Source of the DNA: DATFVA01 sp963747755
Lineage (GTDB): Bacteria; Bacteroidota; Ignavibacteria; Ignavibacteriales; Ignavibacteriaceae
Length of the DNA stretch: 64,000 bases
NCBI GenBank assembly: GCA_963747755.1
Contig: CAVVGK010000018.1
Location: 310,001 to 374,000, forward strand
Direction of reading: 5' to 3'
This document shows, in pieces, positions 26,908 to 35,853 of this stretch. The position numbers were made by a program, and so were the translations under genes. The notes below the pieces were generated by a model, which was not told where the DNA came from, did not search any database, and saw only the letters and a program-made list of their open reading frames with translations. The stretch's first letter is position 1. The number at the start of each line of letters is the position of its first letter.

Positions 26908-28362
26908 ATGAAAACACTTATTCTCTTATTCTTCTCTGCGTCTCTCATCTATGCCCAATCTTTTAATGATTACTTTAATGATAAGACGATGCGGATCGAT
27001 TATAACCATACCGGCAATTCTTCTTCGGAACTTGTCACTCTTGATCATATTTATAAATACGGAATCTGGGCAGGCAGTCCGGCTAACCTGATCGATAATT
27101 TTAATAACGGAGCTTATTATTATAAGGTTTATGACGAAGCCTCCAGTAACTTAATCTATTCCAGAGGGTTCGATAGTTATTTCAAGGAGTACCAGACAAG
27201 CAATGAAGCCCTGAATGGAATTCAAAAGGTATTTCAGGAGAGTGCAATAATCCCTTCACCAAAAAGTAAGATTAGATTTGCTCTCGAAAAAAGGGATTCA
27301 TTAAATAACCTTCACGAAATTTATTCAACTGTGATTGATCCGACTGATATCTATATATCCGACGAAACAGTTGACAGTACAGGTGTAACGGTCTATAAGC
27401 AGTACTATTCGGGTGACCCACATAAAAAAGTTGATGTAGTTATTCTGGGGGAAGGGTACACAAAAAATGGAAAGGCAAAATTCGAAAAGGATCTTAAACA
27501 TTTTGCTGATCTTTTTATGAACCAGGAACCTTATAGATCACTCAAAAATGATTTTAATATTTATGGCGTATATAAAGCCTCCCAGGACAGCGGCTGCGAT
27601 AATCCCGGTGCCGGTATTTACAAGAATACGGTTCTGAGCACTACATATTATTCATTCGGTTCCGAACGTTATATACTTACTGAAGACAATAAAGCAATGA
27701 GAAATCTTGCTGCAAATGTACCTTATGATGCTATCTATATTATGATAAATGAATCACGATACGGCGGCGGCGGTATCTATAACTTCTATTGCACTTTTAT
27801 ATCAGATAATCAGTTTAGTGATTATATTTTCCTGCACGAATTCGGACATTCGTTTTCAGGTCTAGCTGACGAATACTACACTTCTGATGTAGCCTACAAT
27901 GATTTTTACCCGAAGGGAGTGGAACCTGTTGAGCCAAATATTACCCGATTGCTTGATAAGAATAACCTTAAGTGGAAAAATCTTGTCACACCGGGGCTCG
28001 AAATACCTACCCCCTGGGAAAAAGAAGAATATGATAAATTTGATCTTGCCTGGCAGAAAATCAGGAGAGAATTAAATACAAAGATTGCTGAACTTCAGAG
28101 GAATAAAGCTCCGGAACATGACATTGATTCACTTAAGGCGAAGTATAATAAACTTGATAAAGAACATAGTGATGAGGTTGATCAGTTCCTTCACGATAGT
28201 AAATATTGGGGAAAGACTGGTGCCTTTGAGGGTGCGGGGTATTCCTCTAAAGGAATGTACAGGCCCATGATCGACTGCATAATGTTCTCAAAGGGTGCAA
28301 AACCTTTCTGCACTGTCTGTATGGAAAGTATAAAAAAGGTAATAAAGCATTATACAGAGTGA
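26908..28362 (+). CDS. Exported M64-family metallopeptidase (IgA-peptidase M64-like)
   Basis: 484 residues from ATG 26908, which begins a clear signal peptide (MKTLILLFFSASLIYAQ); the frame upstream runs through a tRNA and is not real. The extended zinc site HEFGHSFSGLADEY at 310-323 is the M64 signature (HExGHxxxGLxDEY). An N-terminal beta domain (about 20-165, M64_N-like) precedes it, and a late CTVCMESIKKVI motif is typical of the family. A helical Lys/Glu-rich insertion lies at about 380-430. No type IX sorting tail, so it is probably periplasmic or surface-retained another way. Confidence 0.87.
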   Translation: MKTLILLFFSASLIYAQSFNDYFNDKTMRIDYNHTGNSSSELVTLDHIYKYGIWAGSPANLIDNFNNGAYYYKVYDEASSNLIYSRGFDSYFKEYQTSNEALNGIQKVFQESAIIPSPKSKIRFALEKRDSLNNLHEIYSTVIDPTDIYISDETVDSTGVTVYKQYYSGDPHKKVDVVILGEGYTKNGKAKFEKDLKHFADLFMNQEPYRSLKNDFNIYGVYKASQDSGCDNPGAGIYKNTVLSTTYYSFGSERYILTEDNKAMRNLAANVPYDAIYIMINESRYGGGGIYNFYCTFISDNQFSDYIFLHEFGHSFSGLADEYYTSDVAYNDFYPKGVEPVEPNITRLLDKNNLKWKNLVTPGLEIPTPWEKEEYDKFDLAWQKIRRELNTKIAELQRNKAPEHDIDSLKAKYNKLDKEHSDEVDQFLHDSKYWGKTGAFEGAGYSSKGMYRPMIDCIMFSKGAKPFCTVCMESIKKVIKHYTE

Positions 28363-28398
28363 TATTATTAGATCTGTTATTCCGAAAGTGAGTCTAGA

Positions 28399-30198
28399 AT
28401 GAAAAAACTTTACATATTTTTACTCTTAATGAATATTTCTTACGCACAGTATATTCCTGACTCACCTTACCTGCAGGATCCATCAAAGGCTATCCCTTAT
28501 GTCGACAGCTGTGCTCAATTCTGGACACAGGTATATGACTCATCTTTCGGTGGCTTTTTTACAAACGTTAATCGTTTCGGCAACGTTATCGTAAGCTGGG
28601 GGACCAACAAGGATCTCGTTACTCAATCCAGGGACGCTTATGGATTTGTAAGGGCTTATATGCTTACAGGAAATCATAATTATCTCACAATGGCCAGGCA
28701 CGCTTTGGATTTTATGTATGCTCATGCGTGGGATTCCGCAAACGATGGATGGTATCATAGCAATGACAGGTATGGCAACCCTATAAATCCAGTGGATGCA
28801 AAGACTGCATTCGATCAGCATTATGCTCTGCTGGGTATATCAGCCTACTTTGAAGCAACGAGAGATACAAATGATTGGAACCAGCTGATAAAAGGTTACA
28901 ACAGCAGCGAAAATCACCTATGGGATAGTAATGCACAGGCATTCGGCTATTTTGACACTGGGGCATATGACTGGTCATCCGTTTCCGGTAAAAGTTTTAA
29001 TGCTACGGTAGATGCTATAACCACTAATGTACTCGCACTTTATCTGCTGACCGGTGAGAATATTTACAGGGATAAACTTCTTCAACTGGCTGATAATATT
29101 TTAACTCATTTATATGAAAGTATGCCTCAGCAGGAAATTGGATTTGTAGAGCAATATTATTCTGACTGGTCGTGGAATAATAATGAAACAATGACAATTA
29201 TGGGACACGTCCTTAAATCAGGCTGGTGCCTGGGGAGGATCAATCAGCTTTTACCGGATACAAATTATGTTAGTGCTGCCAGGGAATTAATCCAGAATGT
29301 AGGGGATAATGGCTATGATCATGAACTTGGAGGACCTTATAAAGATTTTAACCGTGTTACAGGGGAAATGCTTATGTGGGGACAGGCTGATACGGCCAAA
29401 GCATGGTGGCAGATGGAGCAGGCGGTAACTGCAGGACTTATGATGTACAACATCACTGGTGAATCTCAATATCTTCAGATGGCTGACGAAACCCTGAAAT
29501 TTTTTATGAACTATTTTGTTGATCACGAATATGGTGAAGTTTATTCTGACAGGACAAGGTACGGTGGACAAATATGGGGGCTTGAGAAGGGCAATAACGG
29601 CAAGGCCGGCTATCACTCTATTGAGCTGGGATATTATACTTATCTGTACGGCAGCCTTTTCTTCAAAGGTGAGCCTGCTGCATTATACTATCAATTCACA
29701 CCGATGGATTTCGATAGAGAATTGAACATGAATCCGCTGGCATTTGCTTCTTCAGCATATAAGATCAAAGAAATTAAAAGGGACGGTTCAGTTTATACCG
29801 ACTTTAATGCAGAAACCAGGATACTGAATCTGCCTGCTGGCACAGGTGGAGAGTTTAAGGTTACTTATGAACTTACGGATCCTGTTTATGCTGCAGGTGA
29901 AAAGATTGCCAATCCTGATTTTCAGTTATTCCAGAATTATCCAAATCCCTTTAATCCTGTTACAACAATAAGTTTCTCCATTCCTCACAGAAGTGAAATC
30001 TCCCTTAAAGTTTATGATGTTTTAGGGAAAGAAGTAACTGTTCTCATAAACGAAGTAAAAAATCCAGGTACATATAGTGTCAGGTTTAATGCTGAAAAAC
30101 TTGCAAGCGGAGTATACATTTACAGACTTGAGAGTTCCTCAGGCAGCAGTCAATCAGGAACATATACGGTGTCTAAAAAACTTTTATTACTGAAGTAA
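28399..30198 (+). CDS. Secreted AGE-like (alpha/alpha)6-barrel protein with type IX sorting domain
   Basis: 599 residues with a signal peptide (to about residue 16, SYAQ). Residues 20-440 look like an N-acylglucosamine 2-epimerase/glycosidase-type helical barrel: repeated aromatic-rich helices such as FGGFFTNVNRFGN, KTAFDQHYALLGISAYFEAT, GHVLKSGWCLGRI and KAWWQMEQAVTAGLMMY. A linker is followed by a sorting domain from about 515 (NYPNPFNPVTTISFSIP, VYDVLGKEVTVLINEV, SGVYIYRL, KKLLLLK). It is predicted to be exported by the type IX system and to act on sugars, perhaps mannosyl or glucosyl oligosaccharides; epimerase versus hydrolase activity cannot be decided here. Confidence 0.82.
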   Translation: MKKLYIFLLLMNISYAQYIPDSPYLQDPSKAIPYVDSCAQFWTQVYDSSFGGFFTNVNRFGNVIVSWGTNKDLVTQSRDAYGFVRAYMLTGNHNYLTMARHALDFMYAHAWDSANDGWYHSNDRYGNPINPVDAKTAFDQHYALLGISAYFEATRDTNDWNQLIKGYNSSENHLWDSNAQAFGYFDTGAYDWSSVSGKSFNATVDAITTNVLALYLLTGENIYRDKLLQLADNILTHLYESMPQQEIGFVEQYYSDWSWNNNETMTIMGHVLKSGWCLGRINQLLPDTNYVSAARELIQNVGDNGYDHELGGPYKDFNRVTGEMLMWGQADTAKAWWQMEQAVTAGLMMYNITGESQYLQMADETLKFFMNYFVDHEYGEVYSDRTRYGGQIWGLEKGNNGKAGYHSIELGYYTYLYGSLFFKGEPAALYYQFTPMDFDRELNMNPLAFASSAYKIKEIKRDGSVYTDFNAETRILNLPAGTGGEFKVTYELTDPVYAAGEKIANPDFQLFQNYPNPFNPVTTISFSIPHRSEISLKVYDVLGKEVTVLINEVKNPGTYSVRFNAEKLASGVYIYRLESSSGSSQSGTYTVSKKLLLLK

Positions 30199-30380
30199 AT
30201 TAGTCGTAAGGCTTTTATTTAGAAGTAAAAAGGAGGATGTCTGCGAAAACGCTCATCGTTAGTCATCATTCCATACTCATAAATCCCTGAAACTTTCCTC
30301 TTATCCAAAATCAATTTACAAGCCCCATTTATAATCTTACCTTTGAACAAGTTAAAATCATAAAAGAATCAGAGGTCGAT

Positions 30381-30824
30381 ATGTACCGATCAGCAATGAC
30401 TCTTTCAGCCTTAATCCTATTTCTATTTGTAATGACTTCTTTTGGAATGAATAAAGGATTACTCGAGAATCCTGAGATAAGGAAAGCCGCGGTATCAAAC
30501 TTATTAGAAGGTCTTAAATCCGATAATGACGGATTGAGGACAGGTTCAGCCTTTATGTTAGGTGAGATCAAAGCAGAAGAGGCAGTAATTCCTCTAATGA
30601 AAATGCTGAGAACAGAGGATAGTGAGGAGGCAAGGATAGTTGCCGCACTGGCACTCTATAAACTTGATAACCCGAGAGGCATTTTTGCATTAAAGCAGGC
30701 AACCAGGTTTGACAGCAGTGAGAGGGTAAGAAAAATGTGCACCAATTTTTATAACGAAACTCACAAAGAGAAATACAGCGGCGTTGAATTTGTTAAAAAA
30801 GAAAGTGAAGTAGCAATCCGGTAA
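30381..30824 (+). CDS. Small exported HEAT-repeat protein
   Basis: 147 residues with an N-terminal signal or anchor (about 5-22). The body has two to three HEAT/PBS-lyase-like helical repeats (GLRTGSAFMLGEIKAEEAVIPLMKML; EEARIVAALALYKLDNPRGIFALKQA; SERVRKMCTNFY). HEAT repeats serve protein binding; no enzyme motif is present. AGAGG before ATG 30381 supports the start. Single gene followed by a strong terminator. Confidence 0.75.
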   Translation: MYRSAMTLSALILFLFVMTSFGMNKGLLENPEIRKAAVSNLLEGLKSDNDGLRTGSAFMLGEIKAEEAVIPLMKMLRTEDSEEARIVAALALYKLDNPRGIFALKQATRFDSSERVRKMCTNFYNETHKEKYSGVEFVKKESEVAIR

Positions 30825-30852
30825 ATTGTTTCTTCATTAGAGAACCTCCTCC

Positions 30853-30881
30853 AAACCGGGATTGCCCATCCCGGTTTTTTT
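30853..30881 (+). terminator. Terminator after the HEAT-repeat gene
   Basis: A perfect 10-bp stem (AAACCGGGAT/ATCCCGGTTT) with a five-base loop and a T tract, 29 bases after the stop. Confidence 0.9.
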
Positions 30882-30941
30882 ATGTAAATACCGCTATTCC
30901 CCGGCGGATTTTATATATTATTAGTAGTTATTAATACCTCT

Positions 30942-32279
30942 ATGAATCTGTACAAACAGGAAATTAAGAAGACGCTGGAGCTAGCATATCCTGTAATCAT
31001 AGGTCAACTAGGATTTATAATGATGGGTGTGGTAGACAGTGTTATGGTCGGTAGTGTGGGTGCAGTTCCTCTTGCAGCAGCTTCTGTGGCCAATAGTCTC
31101 TTTATTCTTATCTGGATAGTAGGGTTGGGCATCTCCATTGCAGTTACCCCATTGGTTGCAATAGCAGTTGGAGGAAACAGATATGAGGAATGCGGCATTC
31201 TTTTCCGCCAATCCCTTTTAATAAATCTTATTACGGGGGTTGTTATAGCTTTGGTTATTATTGGGAGTTCTTTTCTGTTGGGTTACATAGATCAACCGCC
31301 TGAGGTCGTAGTTCAGGCACAGTCATATGCACGTATCCTGGGGTTTTCTACAGTCCCCTCCATGTTATTTGCCACTTATAAACAATTTATTGAGGGGTTT
31401 TCAGTAATGCGTCCTTCAATGATTGTTGTAGTGCTGGCAAACCTTATAAATGTACTTACTAACTGGCTATTAATCTTTGGCAAAGCTGGATTCCCTCAGC
31501 TTGGACTCAACGGTGCCGGATGGGCAACATTTGCTTCCAGATTCTTTATGGCAGTAGTCTTGATGGTTTATGTAATGCGGGCGGCACATTTTAAGAGATA
31601 TGACGTAACTTTCCATTTCAAAGGAATTAACACTAAAATAATAAAGAAAATTCTGGCATTAGGACTGCCAAGCGGGATTCAGTACTTTTTCGAAGTCGGA
31701 GCCTTTTCCTTTGCCGTAGTTATGGTCGGCTGGCTAGGAACTAATCAGCTTGCAGCTCATCAGATTGCAATTAATCTTGCATCAATATCATTTATGTGTG
31801 CGATAGGAGTTTCTGCGGCAGGAAGTATAAGGGTGGGAAATGCTGTTGGCCGAAGGAATATTTCAGAAACAAGAAGAGCGGGATTCACAGCCATATTTAT
31901 ATCCGGTTCAATAATGGGCACATTCGGTATCTTATTTATTATATTCAGAAATATTCTTCCAACATTTTATATAGATAATTCCGAAGTAATCTCATTCGCC
32001 TCCACAATTCTGATTATTGCAGCATTATTTCAAATATTTGATGGTGTACAGGCAGTCGGTATAGGTATATTACGGGGATTGACAGATGTTAAAGCTCCGA
32101 CACTGATTACATTTATTGCTTACTGGGTAATTGCACTTCCAACAGGGTATTTCCTTGGGTTTAATTTGGAGTACGGAATAGTGGGAGTATGGATAGGGTT
32201 ACTTATGGGGTTAACAACTTCTGCTTCACTTCTTACTATGCGTTTTAATTTTAAAAGTAAACATATAATTAAGGTTTAA
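30942..32279 (+). CDS. MATE family multidrug exporter
   Basis: 445 residues with twelve predicted membrane segments. MatE repeats are recognisable: PVIIGQLGFIMMGVVDSVMVGSVG in the first half and GLPSGIQYFFEVGAFSFAVVMVGWLG in the second, with the DGVQAVGIGILRGLTDVKAPTLI motif near the end. MATE proteins export cationic drugs or metabolites in exchange for Na+ or H+, in the inner membrane. NorM/DinF-like; substrate unknown. Confidence 0.9.
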   Translation: MNLYKQEIKKTLELAYPVIIGQLGFIMMGVVDSVMVGSVGAVPLAAASVANSLFILIWIVGLGISIAVTPLVAIAVGGNRYEECGILFRQSLLINLITGVVIALVIIGSSFLLGYIDQPPEVVVQAQSYARILGFSTVPSMLFATYKQFIEGFSVMRPSMIVVVLANLINVLTNWLLIFGKAGFPQLGLNGAGWATFASRFFMAVVLMVYVMRAAHFKRYDVTFHFKGINTKIIKKILALGLPSGIQYFFEVGAFSFAVVMVGWLGTNQLAAHQIAINLASISFMCAIGVSAAGSIRVGNAVGRRNISETRRAGFTAIFISGSIMGTFGILFIIFRNILPTFYIDNSEVISFASTILIIAALFQIFDGVQAVGIGILRGLTDVKAPTLITFIAYWVIALPTGYFLGFNLEYGIVGVWIGLLMGLTTSASLLTMRFNFKSKHIIKV

Positions 32280-32314
32280 TGTTTAGATTTAGCTCACTTT
32301 ATTTATAACATTTT

Positions 32315-32651
32315 ATGAGTTCTAAAATGGATACTAAACAATCTTTACTAAGTAATGCCTTCCAATCTTTTTTGAATGAAGCTCCTCGACAAGCCGGTGC
32401 ATGGATGGAGATGGTTCAAGGAGTGGGCAAAGCGAGTGCACTTGACAAAAAAACTGAAGAACTGGCATATCTTGCCGTATTAGCAGCTGTAAAAATGGAG
32501 AGCGGGATACCTTTCCACGTTCAGTCGGCAAAAAAAAGCCGGTGCCTCACGTGAAGAAGTAATTAGTGCAATTCTGGTAGGTCTTCCAGCTGCAGGCCAC
32601 AGTGTCATTCAGGTCCTGCCGGCAGCCATAAATGCATATGACGCCCAATAA
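32315..32651 (+). CDS. Carboxymuconolactone decarboxylase (AhpD-like) family protein, frameshifted
   Basis: The frame from ATG 32315 reads KKTEELAYLAVLAAVKMESGIPFHVQSA and then breaks in a run of eight A (32530-32537). Dropping one A restores KKAGASREEVISAILVGLPAAG and a stop at 32651, giving 111 residues, normal for the family. The FHVQSAKKAGAS stretch is the CMD signature, but the CxxC redox pair of AhpD is absent (ESGIPFHV), so a peroxidase-partner role is unlikely. The break may be a homopolymer error. Confidence 0.72.
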
Positions 32652-32706
32652 CAGCTCAAAATTAATTTAGGTCGGAAATAAGGGATTAAGGTTATCAGCG
32701 GATAAT

Positions 32707-32733
32707 AAACTCTGCTAAATACCGAGTTTTTTT
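32707..32733 (+). terminator. Weak terminator at a convergent gene junction
   Basis: AAACTC and GAGTTT form a 6-bp stem with an 11-base loop followed by a T run. It overlaps the last codons of the - strand activator gene. Confidence 0.4.
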
Positions 32734-34106
32734 ATCTTCCTCCACAGAGTGGCGGGATTAATATTCAGTTCTTTGGCAGTTGCTTTTTTATGCCATTTAT
32801 TCTTTTCAAGAGTATGCAGAATTAGTTCTTTCTCTGTCTCCATCAGATTCTTTCTGATATGGGATGAATCCTTAATTACAATCTCTTTTTTTCCTTCCCG
32901 TAGACTTTTAGGAAGATGTTCGGTCTGAATTATACTGCCATTGCATAAAATGAAACAATGCTCAATTACATTCTCCAGCTCCCTTATGTTTCCGGTCCAT
33001 TCGTAATCATATAAATACTCATAGGAAGCTGTGGAAAATTGCTTAACCGATTTGCCGAATTTTTCGTTAAAATGATCAATGAAATGACTGACAAGCAAAG
33101 GCAGATCATCTTTTCTTTCTTTTAGTGAAGGAAGATGAATATTGATGATGTTTATCCTGTAAAAAAGATCTTTTCTGAACCTGCCTTTAAGTATTTCTTC
33201 ATTTAGGTCTTTATTAGTGGCGGCAATGATTCTTGCTTCCATATTTATGCTCTTTGTACCGCCGACTCTCTCAAATTCCCTTGTCTCAAGTACACGCAGA
33301 AGTTTGGTCTGGACAGCTAATGACAAATCACCGATTTCATCAAGGAACAAAGTCCCACCTTTTGCCAGTTCAAATCTGCCGAATTTGGTTTTAATTGCAC
33401 CCGTAAAAGCTCCTTTTTCATGTCCAAACAGTTCACTCTCAATTAAAGATTCAACAAATGCACTACAATTTACTGCAATGAAAGCTTCAGTCCTTCGGGG
33501 ACTACGAAGATGGATTGCCCTCGCTGCAAGTTCTTTCCCTGTACCGCTCTCGCCGGTTAATAAAACCGAACTATCGGTTTGTGCCACACTCTCAAGCACC
33601 GAGATAATTTTCTTGAAATCCTTATTCTTTCCAATTATATTTTCGTAGCTATATCGCTCATCGAGATGGGCAGCCAAATTTTTAATTTCCGATATATCAA
33701 TAAAAGTTTCAACTGCTCCGATCTTTTCATTTTTATTGTTAAGGAGAATTGCGGAGTTGATTCGGATTGGAACTTTATTCCCATTTTTCTGAACAATTTC
33801 AAGTTCATTGCCGATGGTCGATTTACCCTTGTTCATGGTCTGTTCCATGTGGCAGCCGTTTCTGCAGAGGCTCGATGCAAAAATATTCCAGCATTTGTTT
33901 CCAACAGCTTCTTCCTTTTTGTACCCGGTTATTTTCTCGGCGGAATTATTAAATGCAGTTATATTCCATTCATTATCAATTGTAAATGTCCCCTCTATAT
34001 TACTATTGAATATAGCTTCAAATTTATTACGCTGATCAATTAGTTCCTGGTTCTTTGCCGCGAGGTCTTCAGATAGAGATAATACTGTATTCTTTGCGTT
34101 ATTCAT
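32715..34106 (-). CDS. Sigma54-dependent transcriptional activator with cysteine-bearing PAS domain
   Basis: 463 residues. An N-terminal coiled segment leads into a PAS domain (about 25-140) that carries C72, C81, C85 and H86 (CWNIFASSLCRNGCH). The AAA+ domain follows: Walker A GESGTGKE (185-192), sigma54-contact loop GAFTGA (232-237) and GTLFLDE Walker B. A Fis-type helix-turn-helix ends the protein (KATAKELNINPATLWRKI). The intact GAFTGA shows it can drive sigma54 RNA polymerase. The cysteines could hold an Fe-S cluster or redox centre, an inference. It is divergent from the radical SAM/NifX-like genes, with palindromes and a sigma54-like promoter between, so it probably controls them. Confidence 0.92.
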   Translation of the reverse strand: MNNAKNTVLSLSEDLAAKNQELIDQRNKFEAIFNSNIEGTFTIDNEWNITAFNNSAEKITGYKKEEAVGNKCWNIFASSLCRNGCHMEQTMNKGKSTIGNELEIVQKNGNKVPIRINSAILLNNKNEKIGAVETFIDISEIKNLAAHLDERYSYENIIGKNKDFKKIISVLESVAQTDSSVLLTGESGTGKELAARAIHLRSPRRTEAFIAVNCSAFVESLIESELFGHEKGAFTGAIKTKFGRFELAKGGTLFLDEIGDLSLAVQTKLLRVLETREFERVGGTKSINMEARIIAATNKDLNEEILKGRFRKDLFYRINIINIHLPSLKERKDDLPLLVSHFIDHFNEKFGKSVKQFSTASYEYLYDYEWTGNIRELENVIEHCFILCNGSIIQTEHLPKSLREGKKEIVIKDSSHIRKNLMETEKELILHTLEKNKWHKKATAKELNINPATLWRKIKKLGI

Positions 34107-34144
34107 AATGCCTCCACCAAATGAGATTTCTATTGTTTTAATAT

Positions 34145-34159
34145 TGCAATACTATTGCA
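34145..34159. promoter_or_regulatory. Inverted repeat, candidate activator site 1
   Basis: TGCAATA-C-TATTGCA is a perfect palindrome with one central base. It lies 39 bases upstream of the activator gene and about 92 bases before the -24 element of the candidate sigma54 promoter on +, the distance expected for an enhancer-binding site. Confidence 0.55.
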
Positions 34160-34183
34160 GTAATTCAATGGCGCGCAAAGAAT

Positions 34184-34199
34184 ATTGCAGAAATGCAAT
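34184..34199. promoter_or_regulatory. Inverted repeat, candidate activator site 2
   Basis: ATTGCA-GAAA-TGCAAT is a perfect inverted repeat with a four-base spacer, sharing the TGCAAT/ATTGCA half-site with the palindrome 39 bases to the left. Paired sites of this kind are usual for Fis-type sigma54 activators. Confidence 0.55.
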
Positions 34200-34249
34200 C
34201 AAACCGCTGCAGAAACTTATTAAAACACAACATTTTCACCCTTTAATTA

Positions 34250-34265
34250 TGGCATTTCCATTGAT
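34250..34265 (+). promoter_or_regulatory. Candidate sigma54 promoter
   Basis: TGGCATTTCCATTGAT matches the -24/-12 consensus (TGGCAC-N5-TTGC) well: GG at 34251-34252, then ten bases, then GA where GC is preferred. It is about 72 bases upstream of the GTG of the first radical SAM gene, downstream of two palindromes. Confidence 0.55.
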
Positions 34266-34336
34266 TACACATAAATAACTGATTTTAAATCTGAACAAAT
34301 AATGATTTATAAATCAGATGGAAATAGAGGTTCATA

Positions 34337-35368
34337 GTGAAAATCAATCCAATTTTATGGTTGAACGGGAGAATTGAATTGCTAGGCCGGAAGTTAGAAA
34401 AAAATCTCCTGTCAAATAAACTTCTGAAATGCGGAATTGTGTACGGACCGGCGTATTCTAGGCGACTGGGGATGGTGTTGGGGATCAACAATGTCAAGCC
34501 CGGAACATGCTCCTACAACTGTATTTATTGTCCCTCCGGCAAAACATCATTCACAAGCGTTTGTAATGATAATTGTATAACACCTTATACACTATTTGCG
34601 GCCGTAAAAAGTAAGCTTAATGAATTGAAAAAGTTAGGACTTAAAATAGAATCCATCCTCTTTTACGGCAGAGGTGACTGCTGCCTTGATTCTCTTCTAT
34701 CAAAAGAGATTCTACTGCTCAGAGAATTTGGCTATACGATTGCTGTATTCACAAACGCTGCATTGTTATGGAATAAAACTATACATGAGAACTTAATGTT
34801 CGCCGATTACGTTTCTCTAAAAATTGATACAGTGAATGAAAATACGTGGTTAAAGTTAAACCGCCCGCATGTACGATTAAAATATGACCACATACTGGAT
34901 GGTATAAAGGAATTTGCCCATACTTTTAAAGGCAATCTAACAACTGAAACTACGTTTATCAGAGATGTTAATGATAATCTTGATGAAGTTATGGAATTAG
35001 GTAAATACCTGAAATCTTTGCCCCGAGATGCTTCTTACTTTCTAACTCCGGTTTACCCTCCTGTGGAAACCTACGCGGTTAGTCCCGAAGAGAAAACTCT
35101 TAAAATGTTATCGGAGTTTATTAAGAATAAGATCCCTGATTCTATTATGCTGTGCTTTCCTGAAAAAGATGAATTCATAGCTTCCGATGATTTTGAGAAC
35201 GAACTTCTCGGACTGCTTGCCCTTCATCCAGTGAGCGAGCAGGCAGTTATCCATTTTGCTGAAACCAATAATGAAAAGGATAAACTGGCTGAAATGATGA
35301 ATGACGGAAGAATAAAAACGGTAGAATTTAACGACAAGAGATTTTTGACAAAATATGGACCTGTCTGA
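34337..35368 (+). CDS. Radical SAM protein, COG0731 type (first copy)
   Basis: 343 residues, GTG start at 34337 after AGAGG. The family block YSRRLGMVLGINNVKPGTCSYNCIYCPSGKT holds the 4Fe-4S cysteines C58, C62 and C65 (CxxxCxxC). Later conserved stretches include LKIDTVNENTWLKLNRPH and TTETTFIRDVND. Its N terminus is about 35 residues longer than the second copy at 36331, and the C-terminal winged-helix-like region (LALHPVSEQAVIHF) is retained. Reaction unknown; COG0731 includes wyosine-type tRNA enzymes and proteins linked to metal-cofactor loci. First gene behind the candidate sigma54 promoter. Confidence 0.82.
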   Translation: MKINPILWLNGRIELLGRKLEKNLLSNKLLKCGIVYGPAYSRRLGMVLGINNVKPGTCSYNCIYCPSGKTSFTSVCNDNCITPYTLFAAVKSKLNELKKLGLKIESILFYGRGDCCLDSLLSKEILLLREFGYTIAVFTNAALLWNKTIHENLMFADYVSLKIDTVNENTWLKLNRPHVRLKYDHILDGIKEFAHTFKGNLTTETTFIRDVNDNLDEVMELGKYLKSLPRDASYFLTPVYPPVETYAVSPEEKTLKMLSEFIKNKIPDSIMLCFPEKDEFIASDDFENELLGLLALHPVSEQAVIHFAETNNEKDKLAEMMNDGRIKTVEFNDKRFLTKYGPV

Positions 35369-35785
35369 ATGGAACCAACTGAAGAATTTACTGAGATAAC
35401 GTTTAAGATTAAGCCTTATGATATCGATGCGGCCGGACACGTAAACAATGCAGTATATATCAATTGGCTGGAAGATCTGCGAGTTAAATTATTTAGTAAA
35501 ATAATACCGCTGGAATCGCTCACTTAGAGGAATATATACCTGGTTGTAGCATCAACCAGTATAAAATACAAAGCTCCTCTGTTTCTTTATGATAACCCCA
35601 GGGGAATTCTAAAGATCGATAAATATTATAAAGGCATATGGTACATTTCAGCGAGGTTTATATTAAATGACAGGTTGATTGCCGAAGCAGTGCAAAAATG
35701 CGTATTACTAGACAGAGAGAATAATAAGATGTTGCGTAAGATTGTATCGAAATACCTAAAGAAAGAATATGAAATTATAAGTTAA
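35369..35785 (+). pseudogene. Hotdog-fold acyl-CoA thioesterase interrupted by an in-frame TAG
   Basis: Starting at ATG 35369, directly after the radical SAM stop, the frame reads a 4HBT thioesterase: YDIDAAGHVNNAVYINWLED is the active-site region of the YbgC/FadM type. TAG at 35525-35527 interrupts it, and the same frame then continues with good thioesterase sequence (VASTSIKYKAPLFLYD) to TAA at 35783-35785, 138 sense codons in all. One C-to-T change from CAG would create the amber codon. It is either a young pseudogene or a base error; no readthrough signal is evident. Confidence 0.7.
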
Positions 35786-35853
35786 TCCTCCGGTGAATTA
35801 CAGAAAAGTGTCAGCTGCTATACATAGATAGAAATCTTTAATTTGATTAAGGT

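Noticed and set aside
35525..35527. Recoding of TAG as an amino acid
   Set aside because: No pyrrolysine genes are seen, other genes in the window use TAG as a normal stop (such as the HicB-like gene), and a C-to-T change is simpler.
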